Positions 25,817-33,610 of a stretch of DNA of 64,000 nucleotides are shown here, piece after piece. Each line of letters begins with the position of its first letter. Position 1 is the stretch's first letter. Below the pieces are notes generated by a model that was given only the letters and a program-made list of their open reading frames with translations, searched no databases and had not been told where the DNA came from. This stretch comes from Pseudomonas sp. WN033 (GTDB taxonomy: Bacteria; Pseudomonadota; Gammaproteobacteria; Pseudomonadales; Pseudomonadaceae). The translations under genes were made by a program, and so were the position numbers. The stretch is from the NCBI GenBank assembly GCA_002287035.1, contig NSKG01000009.1, positions 124,001-188,000 on the forward strand, written 5' to 3'.

Positions 25817-26173
25817 ATGTACGGTTTCCCCCTTGGTTTCGCCTCACGCCGCCCGCGTCTGCTGGGCTGGCTAATCATGGCACTTGTTCTGCTGTCGGCC
25901 CTGGCCTGGGCGGCCCCAGAGCAGATGCCTGTGATCATTTACAAACTGGCCCTTGTGTTGCTCGGGGCTGTGTTGGCGTACTGGATTGACCGGGCGCTTT
26001 TCCCCTACGGGCGGCCCCATGCCTGTTTGCCTGGTGATGGTGGTGGCCCAGGAGGCTGTGCGCTGCCATCCGAGGCTGACCGCGACCGCTCTGAAGTTCG
26101 TTTCGCCGCTGCGTGCCTGCGAAGATCGCTGATTGTGCTGGCCTGTGTCTTGGGTCTGACTCTGGGGCTCTGA
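25817..26173 (+). CDS. Putative holin
   Basis: A 118-residue membrane protein: hydrophobic segments at about 15-33, 38-57 and 100-118, with a charged GGGPGGC-containing loop between the second and third. It sits directly before the transglycosylase and Rz genes, the holin position in B3-like phages. Holins form inner-membrane holes to time lysis. Its translation is probably restrained by the upstream hairpin. Confidence 0.7.
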   Translation: MYGFPLGFASRRPRLLGWLIMALVLLSALAWAAPEQMPVIIYKLALVLLGAVLAYWIDRALFPYGRPHACLPGDGGGPGGCALPSEADRDRSEVRFAAACLRRSLIVLACVLGLTLGL

Positions 26174-26174
26174 C

Positions 26175-26855
26175 ATGAACTGGACCGAGCGTATCCGTCC
26201 GGCCCTGGATCGCCTGCCGCTGCTTGTGTGGCTATCGCTGATCATTGTGACTCTGTCCGGGCTGGGTTGTGAGCCAGCAGCGGCACAGGACGTGCCGCGC
26301 GCTGCTGAGCAGTACCGGCGCGACCTGGTGCGCGTTGCCCAGTGGCAGTTCGGGCTGGGCGCGCCGGTGGCCACCCTGGCCGGGCAGATTCACCAGGAAA
26401 GCGCCTGGCGTCCCAGTGCAGTGAGCCCTGCCGGTGCCCAGGGGTTGGCGCAGTTCATGCCCGCTACCGGGCGGTGGATGGCTGAGATTTACCCCCGCCG
26501 CCTTGGCCCGGCCGACCCGTTCAACCCGGGTTGGGCGCTACGGGCCATGGTTACCTACAACCAATGGCATTTGGATCGAATCCAGGCGCACACCCACTGC
26601 GAGAAGTGGGCAATGGCTCTGGCCGCCTATAACGGCGGGCTGGGTTGGATCAATCGCGACAAACGGTTGGCATCGGCTTCTGGGGCCGACCCGCTGACCT
26701 GGTTCGATTCCGTCGAGCGGTTCAATGCCGGCCGCTCGGCTGCCAACTTCCGAGAGAACCGCGACTACCCGCGCCGCATCCTTGAGCGCTGGGAGCCCAT
26801 GTATGTGCGCGCTGGTTGGGGCCGGGGCGTGTGTGGCGAGAGGTATGAGCTGTGA
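26175..26855 (+). CDS. Endolysin, lytic transglycosylase (SLT)
   Basis: A 226-residue protein. A hydrophobic N-terminal segment (about 15-33) looks like a signal-anchor-release or signal peptide, so export may be Sec-dependent. The SLT domain follows: QIHQESAWRP with the catalytic Glu near residue 76, GAQGLAQFMPATG, and ALAAYNGG near residue 154. It cleaves peptidoglycan glycan strands at lysis. Confidence 0.88.
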   Translation: MNWTERIRPALDRLPLLVWLSLIIVTLSGLGCEPAAAQDVPRAAEQYRRDLVRVAQWQFGLGAPVATLAGQIHQESAWRPSAVSPAGAQGLAQFMPATGRWMAEIYPRRLGPADPFNPGWALRAMVTYNQWHLDRIQAHTHCEKWAMALAAYNGGLGWINRDKRLASASGADPLTWFDSVERFNAGRSAANFRENRDYPRRILERWEPMYVRAGWGRGVCGERYEL

Positions 26856-27274
26856 ACCCGGTACTGATGGGGTTCGGTTTGGCCGTCATGATCGGCTCGG
26901 CGGCGATGGTTCCGTTTGCGAAAAGCTCTGGCGTGAAGTTGGGGTATGAGCGCGGCCTTGCTGCAGGGCGCGCCGAATGCCAGCAGGACACCATCGATGA
27001 ACTCACAGTGCTCATCACCTCCAGCCAGTACCTGGTCACCACTGCCCACACCGCCAGCCAACAACTGGCGAAAACAATCAGCGACCGCCAACAGGCGGAC
27101 GCCACTTCAACCAGGGAGTTACGCCATGCGCTCGCTCTTACTGCCGCTGAGCGTGCTCAGTGCCGCTTTGATGCTGTCAGCCTGCGCCACGTCGAGTCCG
27201 CCCGTGATCGTGCAGCAGCAGCCGCTGCCGGCGGCATTGGCAGTGCCATGCCCACCGCCAGTGGCCATGAGTGA
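26852..27274 (+). CDS. i-spanin (Rz-like)
   Basis: A 140-residue protein from GTG 26852, overlapping the endolysin stop. N-terminal membrane helix (MGFGLAVMIGSAAMVPF), then a helical periplasmic part. The Rz1-type gene is embedded in another frame of its 3' half, which is diagnostic for spanin pairs. It links inner and outer membrane for the last step of lysis. Confidence 0.8.
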   Translation: MNPVLMGFGLAVMIGSAAMVPFAKSSGVKLGYERGLAAGRAECQQDTIDELTVLITSSQYLVTTAHTASQQLAKTISDRQQADATSTRELRHALALTAAERAQCRFDAVSLRHVESARDRAAAAAAGGIGSAMPTASGHE

Positions 27275-27383
27275 CAACAGCGCAGACGCTGCATTGCTGA
27301 CGCTGAAAGAGCTTTATGACCAGTACGGCCTGTGTGCGGGCCGTTTGGTTGAACTTGTGAATCACCTGCAGGAGAAACGCTGA
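27126..27383 (+). CDS. o-spanin lipoprotein (Rz1-like), nested in Rz
   Basis: An 85-residue lipoprotein: signal peptide MRSLLLPLSVLSAALMLSAC with lipobox LSAC, then a proline-rich segment. GGAG precedes ATG 27126. The first 149 bp overlap the Rz gene in a different frame. The acylated cysteine anchors it in the outer membrane, where it meets Rz. Confidence 0.82.
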   Translation: MRSLLLPLSVLSAALMLSACATSSPPVIVQQQPLPAALAVPCPPPVAMSDNSADAALLTLKELYDQYGLCAGRLVELVNHLQEKR

Positions 27384-27704
27384 ATGGATATCGACATGCT
27401 GATCCGTGCAGGCCAGTTCGTGTTCACCATCGCCGTGGGCATGTTCTCGATCGCTACAGCACGCAAGGCCAGCTCCAAGGCTGATGCCGAGGCCTTGGCC
27501 AAGCGGCTCAACAGTCAGGACGCTCGCATCCTCACACTGGAGCAGCAGCTGCTTCACATGCCCGACAGTCACCAGATGTCTGAACTGGCGGGTGACATGA
27601 AGGCAATCAAAGCAGAGCTTGCGGGGGTGGCTCGGGAGCTGGCCCCTTTGGCCAGATCTGTGGACCGAATCAATGACTACCTACTGAATGCGAGGGCTCA
27701 ATGA
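27384..27704 (+). CDS. DUF2730 protein (Mu gp25-like)
   Basis: A 106-residue protein with an N-terminal membrane helix (about 5-25) and a coiled-coil body (AEALAKRLNSQDARILTLEQ). This matches DUF2730 proteins between lysis and packaging genes in Mu-like phages. Function unknown. Confidence 0.75.
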   Translation: MDIDMLIRAGQFVFTIAVGMFSIATARKASSKADAEALAKRLNSQDARILTLEQQLLHMPDSHQMSELAGDMKAIKAELAGVARELAPLARSVDRINDYLLNARAQ

Positions 27705-28000
27705 GCAAATACGCCAACTTCCTGAGCGAAGACCGCCGCCTGGTGATCCTGCGTATCCTGGTGGAAATGCCTACCTATCGCGCCAACAGCTCGGTGCTGC
27801 ATGCCGTGCTGCAGGAGTGGGGCCACGAGCCCAGCCGTGACCAGGTGAAAACCGAACTGCGCTGGCTGGAAGAGCAGCAACTGGTATCGCTCGATGACGT
27901 GGGCGACGGCGCCGTGCTGCTGGCCAAACTGACTGAGCGCGGCGCTGACGTGGCTGCAGGCCGAGCCCGTGTTGACGGCGTGAAGCGCCCAGGAGCCTGA
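27701..28000 (+). CDS. Winged-helix protein (Mu gp26-like)
   Basis: A 99-residue protein with a winged-helix pattern (RRLVILRILVEMPTYRANSS; TELRWLEEQQLVSLDDVGDG). Overlaps the DUF2730 stop by 4 bp and precedes the DUF3486 gene, the position of Mu gp26. Role not established. Confidence 0.7.
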   Translation: MSKYANFLSEDRRLVILRILVEMPTYRANSSVLHAVLQEWGHEPSRDQVKTELRWLEEQQLVSLDDVGDGAVLLAKLTERGADVAAGRARVDGVKRPGA

Positions 28001-28002
28001 CC

Positions 28003-28548
28003 ATGGCCCGCAAATCGAGTATCGACAAGTTGGCCCCCGGCGTCCGGTCGCACATTGAGCGCCGCCTGCGCGAGAACCGCATGACGCTCGATGAGCTGAT
28101 CGAGGATCTGCACGAGCAGTTCCCGCAGGAAGACAAGCCCAGCCGTTCAGCCGTTGGCCGCTACAAGGTCTCATTTGACGAGATGAGCAAGCGCTTGCGC
28201 GAGCAGCAGGCGATGGCGAGTCTGTTGGTTGAGGAACTGGGAGAGAACCCGGACGACAAGGCCGGAGCGTTGATGGTGCAGTCCATCACCACGCTGACCA
28301 CCCACGCCGCGCTCGGTGCCCAAATCGACGAAGAGACCACGGTGGATGACGTGCGCAAGCTGGCTCGCGCCGCCAAAGACGTGTTGGCGGCCCGTAAGGT
28401 CAACCGCGAAGAGCGCAATGCCATCGCCCGTGAGGCCCGTGAAAAGCTGATTGAGGAGCAGCGTGAGAAGCTGGATGAGTTGGGCCGCACTGGTGAGGTT
28501 GACCAGGACGTACTCAACAAGGTCATCAAAGCGGCGTACGGGCTATGA
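28003..28548 (+). CDS. DUF3486, small-terminase-like (Mu gp27)
   Basis: A 181-residue protein. Residues 1-60 are DNA-binding helices (SHIERRLRENRMTLDELIED; PSRSAVGRYK); the rest is a long helical rod. DUF3486 proteins occupy the small-terminase position upstream of the large terminase and are thought to recognise the phage end for packaging. Confidence 0.82.
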   Translation: MARKSSIDKLAPGVRSHIERRLRENRMTLDELIEDLHEQFPQEDKPSRSAVGRYKVSFDEMSKRLREQQAMASLLVEELGENPDDKAGALMVQSITTLTTHAALGAQIDEETTVDDVRKLARAAKDVLAARKVNREERNAIAREAREKLIEEQREKLDELGRTGEVDQDVLNKVIKAAYGL

Positions 28549-28724
28549 GTAAGCTACTGGCGGTGATCGGCCTGCTGTGGGTGGGCTGGTTCATTGGATG
28601 GGTACATGCGCACATTACGGTGGCCACAGAGTGCCGGCAGTTAGGCGCTTTCTTCGTTGGTAAGACGGTGTTCCGCTGCACAGCCATTGAGTCTCAAGAT
28701 CAGGAGCAAGCCAGCAATGAGTAA
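28545..28724 (+). CDS. 59-residue membrane protein
   Basis: Short gene that overlaps both neighbours (ATGA at 28545; the terminase start at 28717 lies inside it). It encodes MSKLLAVIGLLWVGWFIGWV, a single membrane helix, then a two-cysteine tail (ATECRQLGAFF...FRC). Tight overlaps on both sides argue that it is translated. Unknown function. Confidence 0.6.
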   Translation: MSKLLAVIGLLWVGWFIGWVHAHITVATECRQLGAFFVGKTVFRCTAIESQDQEQASNE

Positions 28725-30102
28725 CCTGCAACCTGCGCTCCCGCTCTACGGTTACCAGCGCCGCTGGGTTAATGACGACAGCCGTTTCAAAATCGCGATG
28801 TTCGCCCGACAGTGTGGCAAGACGTTTACCAGTACGCTGGAGCTGGCCCTTGATTGCGCACGCGCCGAGGCGCTCGGCCAACGCCGCCGCTGGGTGATTC
28901 TCAGCCGTGGCGAGCGGCAGGCGCGCGAGGCGATGAACGAAGGCGTGAAACTGCACCTACAGGCGCTCAGCGCCGGCTTTCAGGCCTACGACTACGAGTG
29001 GGAGCCGGGAATCAAAGCGCTTGAGGTCGAGTTGCCGGGCGGCAGCAAGATCACTGCGCTACCAGCCAATCCAGACACTGCGCGGGGCTTCTCGGCCAAT
29101 GTGCTTCTGGATGAGTTCGCCTTCCACCAGGACAGCCGGGCGATCTGGAAAGCGCTGTTTCCGGTGATCTCCAAGCCCGGTCTCAAGTTGCGGGTGATCA
29201 GCACCCCCAACGGCAAAGGCAATAAGTTCTACGACCTGATGACCGGCAAGGATGACGGCTGGAGCCGCCACACCACCGACATCTACCAGGCAGTGGCCGA
29301 CGGGCTGCCGCGCAACATCGAGGAGCTGCGTATCGGTGCCGGTGATGACGACCTGTGGGCCCAGGAATTTGAGCTGCAGTGGCTGGATGAATCCAGCGCC
29401 TGGCTGGACTTCGATCTGATCACCAGTTGCGAGCACGAGTTTGCAGGTATGCCTGAGCATTACCAAGGCGGGCCTTGCTATGTGGGAGTGGACATCGCCG
29501 CCCGCAACGACCTGTTTGTGATCTGGGTGGTTGAGCGCGTGGGCGATGTGCTCTGGACCCGCGAGATCATTGAACGGCGCCGCGCCAGCTTTGCCGAGCA
29601 GGATATGTTGCTTGATGACGTGTTTCGCCGTTACAACGTGATCCGCTGCTGCAAAGATCAAACCGGCATGGGTGAGAAACCGGTCGAGGACGCCAAGCGT
29701 AGGCATGGCGAGTTGCGTGTGGAAGGTGTGCTCTTTACCGCAGCCAACAAGCTGACACTCGCCACCCAGGGCAAGGAACACTTCCAGGACCGAAAGTTGC
29801 GCATACCGCAAGGCAACAATGCCCTGCGGGCCGACCTGCACAAGCTGCAGCGCGTTACCAGTGCCACCGGCGCACCGCGCTTTGTCGCTGACTCCGACAG
29901 CGCCGGCCACGCCGACCGCACCTGGGCATGCTTTTTGGCCATCAACGCGGCCGGTGTTGAGCCTACGGTCATCGACTACCTCTCATCCGGCACACGTACA
30001 ACAACCCGCCAAATGGAAACCTATGCCCCTGGATCTAGTGGCCAGATTACCAGTCGCGGCTGGGGCACCGTGGGCGGCAACAACCCCTTTGAGGACTACT
30101 GA
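28717..30102 (+). CDS. Terminase large subunit (Mu gp28-like)
   Basis: A 461-residue protein. The Walker A variant FARQCGKTF lies near residue 29, Walker B NVLLDEFAF near 128, and coupling motif STPNG near 166; the RNase H-like nuclease has VGVDIAARND near 258, DQTGMG near 315 and GHADRTWA near 398. It cuts and pumps DNA into heads, packaging host-flanked DNA headful-style as in Mu. The start at 28717 is preferred over an ATG 60 bp upstream because the family begins at this YGYQRRW region. Confidence 0.94.
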   Translation: MSNLQPALPLYGYQRRWVNDDSRFKIAMFARQCGKTFTSTLELALDCARAEALGQRRRWVILSRGERQAREAMNEGVKLHLQALSAGFQAYDYEWEPGIKALEVELPGGSKITALPANPDTARGFSANVLLDEFAFHQDSRAIWKALFPVISKPGLKLRVISTPNGKGNKFYDLMTGKDDGWSRHTTDIYQAVADGLPRNIEELRIGAGDDDLWAQEFELQWLDESSAWLDFDLITSCEHEFAGMPEHYQGGPCYVGVDIAARNDLFVIWVVERVGDVLWTREIIERRRASFAEQDMLLDDVFRRYNVIRCCKDQTGMGEKPVEDAKRRHGELRVEGVLFTAANKLTLATQGKEHFQDRKLRIPQGNNALRADLHKLQRVTSATGAPRFVADSDSAGHADRTWACFLAINAAGVEPTVIDYLSSGTRTTTRQMETYAPGSSGQITSRGWGTVGGNNPFEDY

Positions 30103-31538
30103 TGGACAAGCCAACACTCGGCCAACAGATCGCCACCAGCGGCGACGGCATGGACATCACCCGCCCGTGGGTAGGCGCGCTATCGCAGCCATCTGACCCA
30201 CTGCTGCGCAAGGCCGGCACTGATGTGAAGATCTACGAGGAGCTGCTGAGCGACTGGCAGGTCAAGGCCATGTGGCAGCAACGCCAGCGTGCTGTGGTCA
30301 GCCGTGAGTGGCAAGTGGATGCGGGCGGTGACCGGCCGATCGACATTGCCGCAGCTGACCATTTGCGTGAGCAGCTCAACCGCGTCGGCTGGGACCGTGT
30401 GACCGAGCGCATGCTCTATGGCGTGTATTACGGTTATGCCGTGTCGGAAATCATCTACGGCCACGACGACAGGTATATCACCTGGGAGGCCATCAAGGTT
30501 CGCAACCGTCGCCGCTTCCGCTACACCCCAGCCGGTGAGCTGCGCCTGCTGACGCCCAATAACATGGTCGATGGCGTACCCTGCCCAGAGCCGTACTTCT
30601 GGCATTACGCAACCGGTGCCGATCATGACGACGAGCCGTATGGAATGGGCCTGGCGCATTGGCTGTACTGGCCTGTGCTGTTCAAGCGCAACGGCGTGAA
30701 GTTTTGGCTGTTCTTCCTCGATAAGTACGGTATGCCCACGGCCAAGGGCGAGTTCGACCCAAAAACCGCCACTGAGGACGACAAGAAGAAGCTGCTGGAA
30801 GCTGGTGAGGCAATTCGTACCGACTCAACCGTTCTGATCCCGAAGGGCATGGCCCTGGAGCTGCTGGAAGCCGCCCGCAACGGCACGGCAGATTACAAGG
30901 CGCTGTATGACGCCATGGATGCCGCCATCGCCAAGGTCACCGTGGGCCAGGTTGCCAGCAGCCAGGGCACGCCGGGGCGGCTGGGTAATGATGATCTGCA
31001 GGGTGATGTGCGCCTGGATCTGATCAAAGCCGATGCCGACCTGGTCTGTGAGAGCTTCAACAACGGCCCGGTACGCTGGCTGACCCGCTGGAACTTCCCG
31101 GATGCTGAACTGCCGCGCGTCTATCGGGTGGTGGAAGAACCCGAGGATCTGGAAGGTCGCGCTGAGCGGGATGAAAAGGTGTCCCGGATGGCTGGCTACA
31201 AACCCACTCGCCATTATGTCGAAAAGACCTACGGCATCGAACTGGCCGACGAGCCACCACCAGCCCCGCCCACCGAGTTTGCCGAAAGCACAGCTCCCAG
31301 CGATCCGGCCGAGGCGATGCTTGTGCGCACAGAGGCGCAGGTGCAACCGGTGGTCGATGGCTGGAATCGCCAGCTGGCCGAGTTGGCCGAAGGCGGTGCC
31401 AGTCTCGACCAGGTGCGCGATCAGCTGCTGGCTATGGCGCCTGAACTGTCCCTGGACGAATACGCCCAGCGTATGACCGAAGCGTTGAGCCTGGCCCAGT
31501 TGGCTGGCCGTAACGACATCGAGGACGAGGTGCGCTGA
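30102..31538 (+). CDS. Portal protein (DUF935, Mu gp29-like)
   Basis: A 478-residue DUF935 portal, starting one base inside the terminase stop. Conserved blocks include YEELLSDWQVKAMWQQRQRA near residue 45 and the FKRNGVKFWLFFLDKYGMP block near residue 195. It forms the dodecameric DNA entry ring of the head. The C-terminal 80 residues are helical and acidic. Confidence 0.93.
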   Translation: MDKPTLGQQIATSGDGMDITRPWVGALSQPSDPLLRKAGTDVKIYEELLSDWQVKAMWQQRQRAVVSREWQVDAGGDRPIDIAAADHLREQLNRVGWDRVTERMLYGVYYGYAVSEIIYGHDDRYITWEAIKVRNRRRFRYTPAGELRLLTPNNMVDGVPCPEPYFWHYATGADHDDEPYGMGLAHWLYWPVLFKRNGVKFWLFFLDKYGMPTAKGEFDPKTATEDDKKKLLEAGEAIRTDSTVLIPKGMALELLEAARNGTADYKALYDAMDAAIAKVTVGQVASSQGTPGRLGNDDLQGDVRLDLIKADADLVCESFNNGPVRWLTRWNFPDAELPRVYRVVEEPEDLEGRAERDEKVSRMAGYKPTRHYVEKTYGIELADEPPPAPPTEFAESTAPSDPAEAMLVRTEAQVQPVVDGWNRQLAELAEGGASLDQVRDQLLAMAPELSLDEYAQRMTEALSLAQLAGRNDIEDEVR

Positions 31539-32794
31539 TGGCCAGTGCCGCCAGTTACGGCAGCCTGCCGTTCGATGAGCAGATCCAGTTCCTGCGGCGC
31601 AAGCTGCCGAGCGTCGATTACTTCCAGGTGCGGCAGGCGGCGCATGACCACGCCTTTGTGGTTGCCGGTGGCCACCGCCTGGACCTGGTCAAGGACATTC
31701 ACGCAGTACTCAGCCGCAATTTGCGTGAAGGCGACACTCTGGAACGCTTCCGTGAAGACTTCTATGCGGTGCTCGATCACTACGGCTGGCAGCCGGAGGG
31801 TGGCAGGGCCTGGCGCTCGCGGGTGATCTACGAGACAAATCTGCGCACCAGCTACGCTGCCGGGCGCTATGAGCAGCTGCAGGCGGTCAAGGAAGATCGG
31901 CCGTACTGGATGTATGAGCACTCCGATGCCGTCATCACTCCGCGCCCCGAGCATCAGGCCTGGGATGGTTTGGTGATCCATGCAGATGACCCCTGGTGGC
32001 AAACCCATTACCCGCCCAACGGCTGGGGCTGCCAATGCCGTGTGCGTGCCCTCAATGACCGTGATCTGCGCCGTCTGGGCAAAAGCGGGCCTGACACGGC
32101 TCCAGCATCACCCGAGCGCAGCGTGATCCACAAAGGCGAGACTGTCAGCGTGCCAGACGGTATTGACCCTGGCTGGGATTACGCGCCGGGTCGCAGTGCA
32201 TTCGAGCAGCAGGTGCAGCATGTGCTTGAGAAGGTGCCGGAGTTGCCTGCCGAGTTGGGCGCGGTCATGAGCCGTGAGCTGGTGGTGTATCCGGCCGTGC
32301 AACAGGCGCTGGCCAGTGACTGGCGGCGCATGCTCGATGATGTTGTGGCCGACGGCAAGCCACGAGGCCGTCAACTTGTGGTCGGCGCGCTGAGCCCGCA
32401 AGTGGTCAGCGGCATGCAGGCTGCGGGCGTGGTGGCGGTCACGGCGGCAATTACCATGAACGATGCCAGCATGCTGCATACCCTGCGCGGAGCCAAGGCG
32501 GCGGCAGTGACCGCTGCAGGCAAGCCCAAGGCCCTAGATGTGGACGAGCTGGCGCAGCTGCCAGCCGTACTTGCAGCGCCGCAAGCGGTACTGCTGGACG
32601 TTGCAGCCAATACCTTGCTCTATGTGTTTCCGGCCGAGCGACGTGAAGCAGGCAAGCTGGTGGTGTTGGTCAACTATCGCTTGAAGGGCGACGAGCGAAC
32701 CAACTCGGTACGCAGCGGCTCACTGATCGACTGGCAGAATGTGCGCAAGGATGTGGACAACGGGGCGCTGGTACTGCTGGAGGGTCAACTGTGA
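31538..32794 (+). CDS. Minor head protein F (Mu gp30-like) with C-terminal nuclease-like domain
   Basis: A 418-residue protein. Residues about 1-180 are the Mu F / SPP1 gp7 head-morphogenesis domain, with YETNLRTSYAAGRYEQL near 98 and NGWGCQCRVRAL near 162. Residues about 300-418 (LLDVAANTLLYVFPAERR; KLVVLVNYRLKGDERTNSVR) form an appended domain that resembles the PBECR group of phage-borne barnase/EndoU/RelE-like nucleases known at the ends of such head proteins. That part is an inference from pattern and position. Confidence 0.85.
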   Translation: MASAASYGSLPFDEQIQFLRRKLPSVDYFQVRQAAHDHAFVVAGGHRLDLVKDIHAVLSRNLREGDTLERFREDFYAVLDHYGWQPEGGRAWRSRVIYETNLRTSYAAGRYEQLQAVKEDRPYWMYEHSDAVITPRPEHQAWDGLVIHADDPWWQTHYPPNGWGCQCRVRALNDRDLRRLGKSGPDTAPASPERSVIHKGETVSVPDGIDPGWDYAPGRSAFEQQVQHVLEKVPELPAELGAVMSRELVVYPAVQQALASDWRRMLDDVVADGKPRGRQLVVGALSPQVVSGMQAAGVVAVTAAITMNDASMLHTLRGAKAAAVTAAGKPKALDVDELAQLPAVLAAPQAVLLDVAANTLLYVFPAERREAGKLVVLVNYRLKGDERTNSVRSGSLIDWQNVRKDVDNGALVLLEGQL

Positions 32795-32904
32795 GCGCTC
32801 AGGGTGGACGCCACTTCCACCGTACAGGACTCCGCAGAGGCCCGAGCCGGAGCTGGCGATTTCCCGGCCGCCAGAACGCCCACAGTCTGAGAGGAGTATA
32901 ACCC

Positions 32905-33390
32905 ATGGCAGGCGCGCACGTAGGCCTTGAGCTGGACAATGGGCCAGCCAAGGATGCCATTCGTCAGGCACTGGCCGAGCTGGCTCAGCCTCAGCGCCTG
33001 TTGCGTGACATCGGCGAGCACCAGGTCAATAGCACCCGCGACAACTTCCGCTATGAGCGCAGCCCCAGTGGCCAGCCCTGGCCGGCCTTATCACCACGCT
33101 ACCTTGCCGTGAAAGAGCCCAACCCCGGCAAGATCCTGCAGCGCTCTGGCAACCTGGCCAGACAGATCCAGTACCAAGTGCAAGGCAATGATCTGTTCTG
33201 GGGTACAGACCGCATCTACGGTGCCACCCACCAATTTGGTGCCAGGCGTGGCCAGTTCGGTCAGACCCGGCGTGGCGGTCCGATCCCGTGGGGAGATATC
33301 GCTGCGAGGGAGTTCCTGGGCGTGTCCGATGCTGACGCCGATGAGATCATCGAGCTGGTTCGTGATCATCTGCGCAGGCAGTTTTCCTGA
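32905..33390 (+). CDS. Virion morphogenesis protein G (Mu gp31-like)
   Basis: A 161-residue protein of the phage virion morphogenesis family: RDNFRYERSPSGQPWPALSP near residue 45 and ILQRSGNLARQI near residue 75 are family blocks, ending in VSDADADEIIELV. Acts in head-tail joining or tail assembly. GAGAGGAG before ATG 32905 supports the start. The 110 bp before it hold only a 36-codon frame without clear coding character. Confidence 0.88.
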   Translation: MAGAHVGLELDNGPAKDAIRQALAELAQPQRLLRDIGEHQVNSTRDNFRYERSPSGQPWPALSPRYLAVKEPNPGKILQRSGNLARQIQYQVQGNDLFWGTDRIYGATHQFGARRGQFGQTRRGGPIPWGDIAAREFLGVSDADADEIIELVRDHLRRQFS

Positions 33391-33412
33391 TTATTGCATT
33401 TGCGCCTCTGTG

Positions 33413-33430
33413 AGCGCCTCTGAGGCGTTT
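33413..33430 (+). terminator. Possible terminator after gene G
   Basis: CGCCTC-T-GAGGCG followed by TTT, 24 bp after the gene G stop; the realistic stem is CGCC/GGCG. A second small dyad, ACCGC-CTGA-GCGGT, lies at 33484-33497. The 220-bp gap to the protease gene contains nothing else except the dyad element at 33560. Confidence 0.4.
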
Positions 33431-33559
33431 ACAGCTACGGTTTATCGAGTGGGCTCTCACTTGGCGCAAGAATGATGTTTATAAACCGCCTGAGCGGTAT
33501 TGCCTGGATGGGTGTAAGGCGCTATTGGCTGTAACTCACCAGATTCAAGTTTTTTCAAG

Positions 33560-33580
33560 TTTTGCCCCCGTTCAAAATAC
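33560..33580 (+). promoter_or_regulatory. Dyad element, head operon copy
   Basis: TTTTGCCCCCGTTCAAAA then TAC, one base different from the copies at 25725 and 39137. It lies 31 bp upstream of the protease start, following a TTCAAGTTTT direct repeat. Confidence 0.6.
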
Positions 33581-33610
33581 TTTCCCGCCTGTGGGGTGCA
33601 GTCTGGCCCC

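Noticed and set aside
32791..32904. 36-codon frame between genes F and G
   Set aside because: Arg/Gly/His-rich with no domain and no conserved spacing; probably untranslated spacer ending in the gene G ribosome-binding site.
33391..33610. Possible anti-CRISPR locus between gene G and the protease gene, where related Pseudomonas transposable phages carry acr genes
   Set aside because: The gap is only 220 bp and holds a terminator-like hairpin and the dyad element. The one short minus-strand frame across it (from about 33613) overlaps the conserved dyad and has no ribosome-binding site; no Aca-like gene is present.
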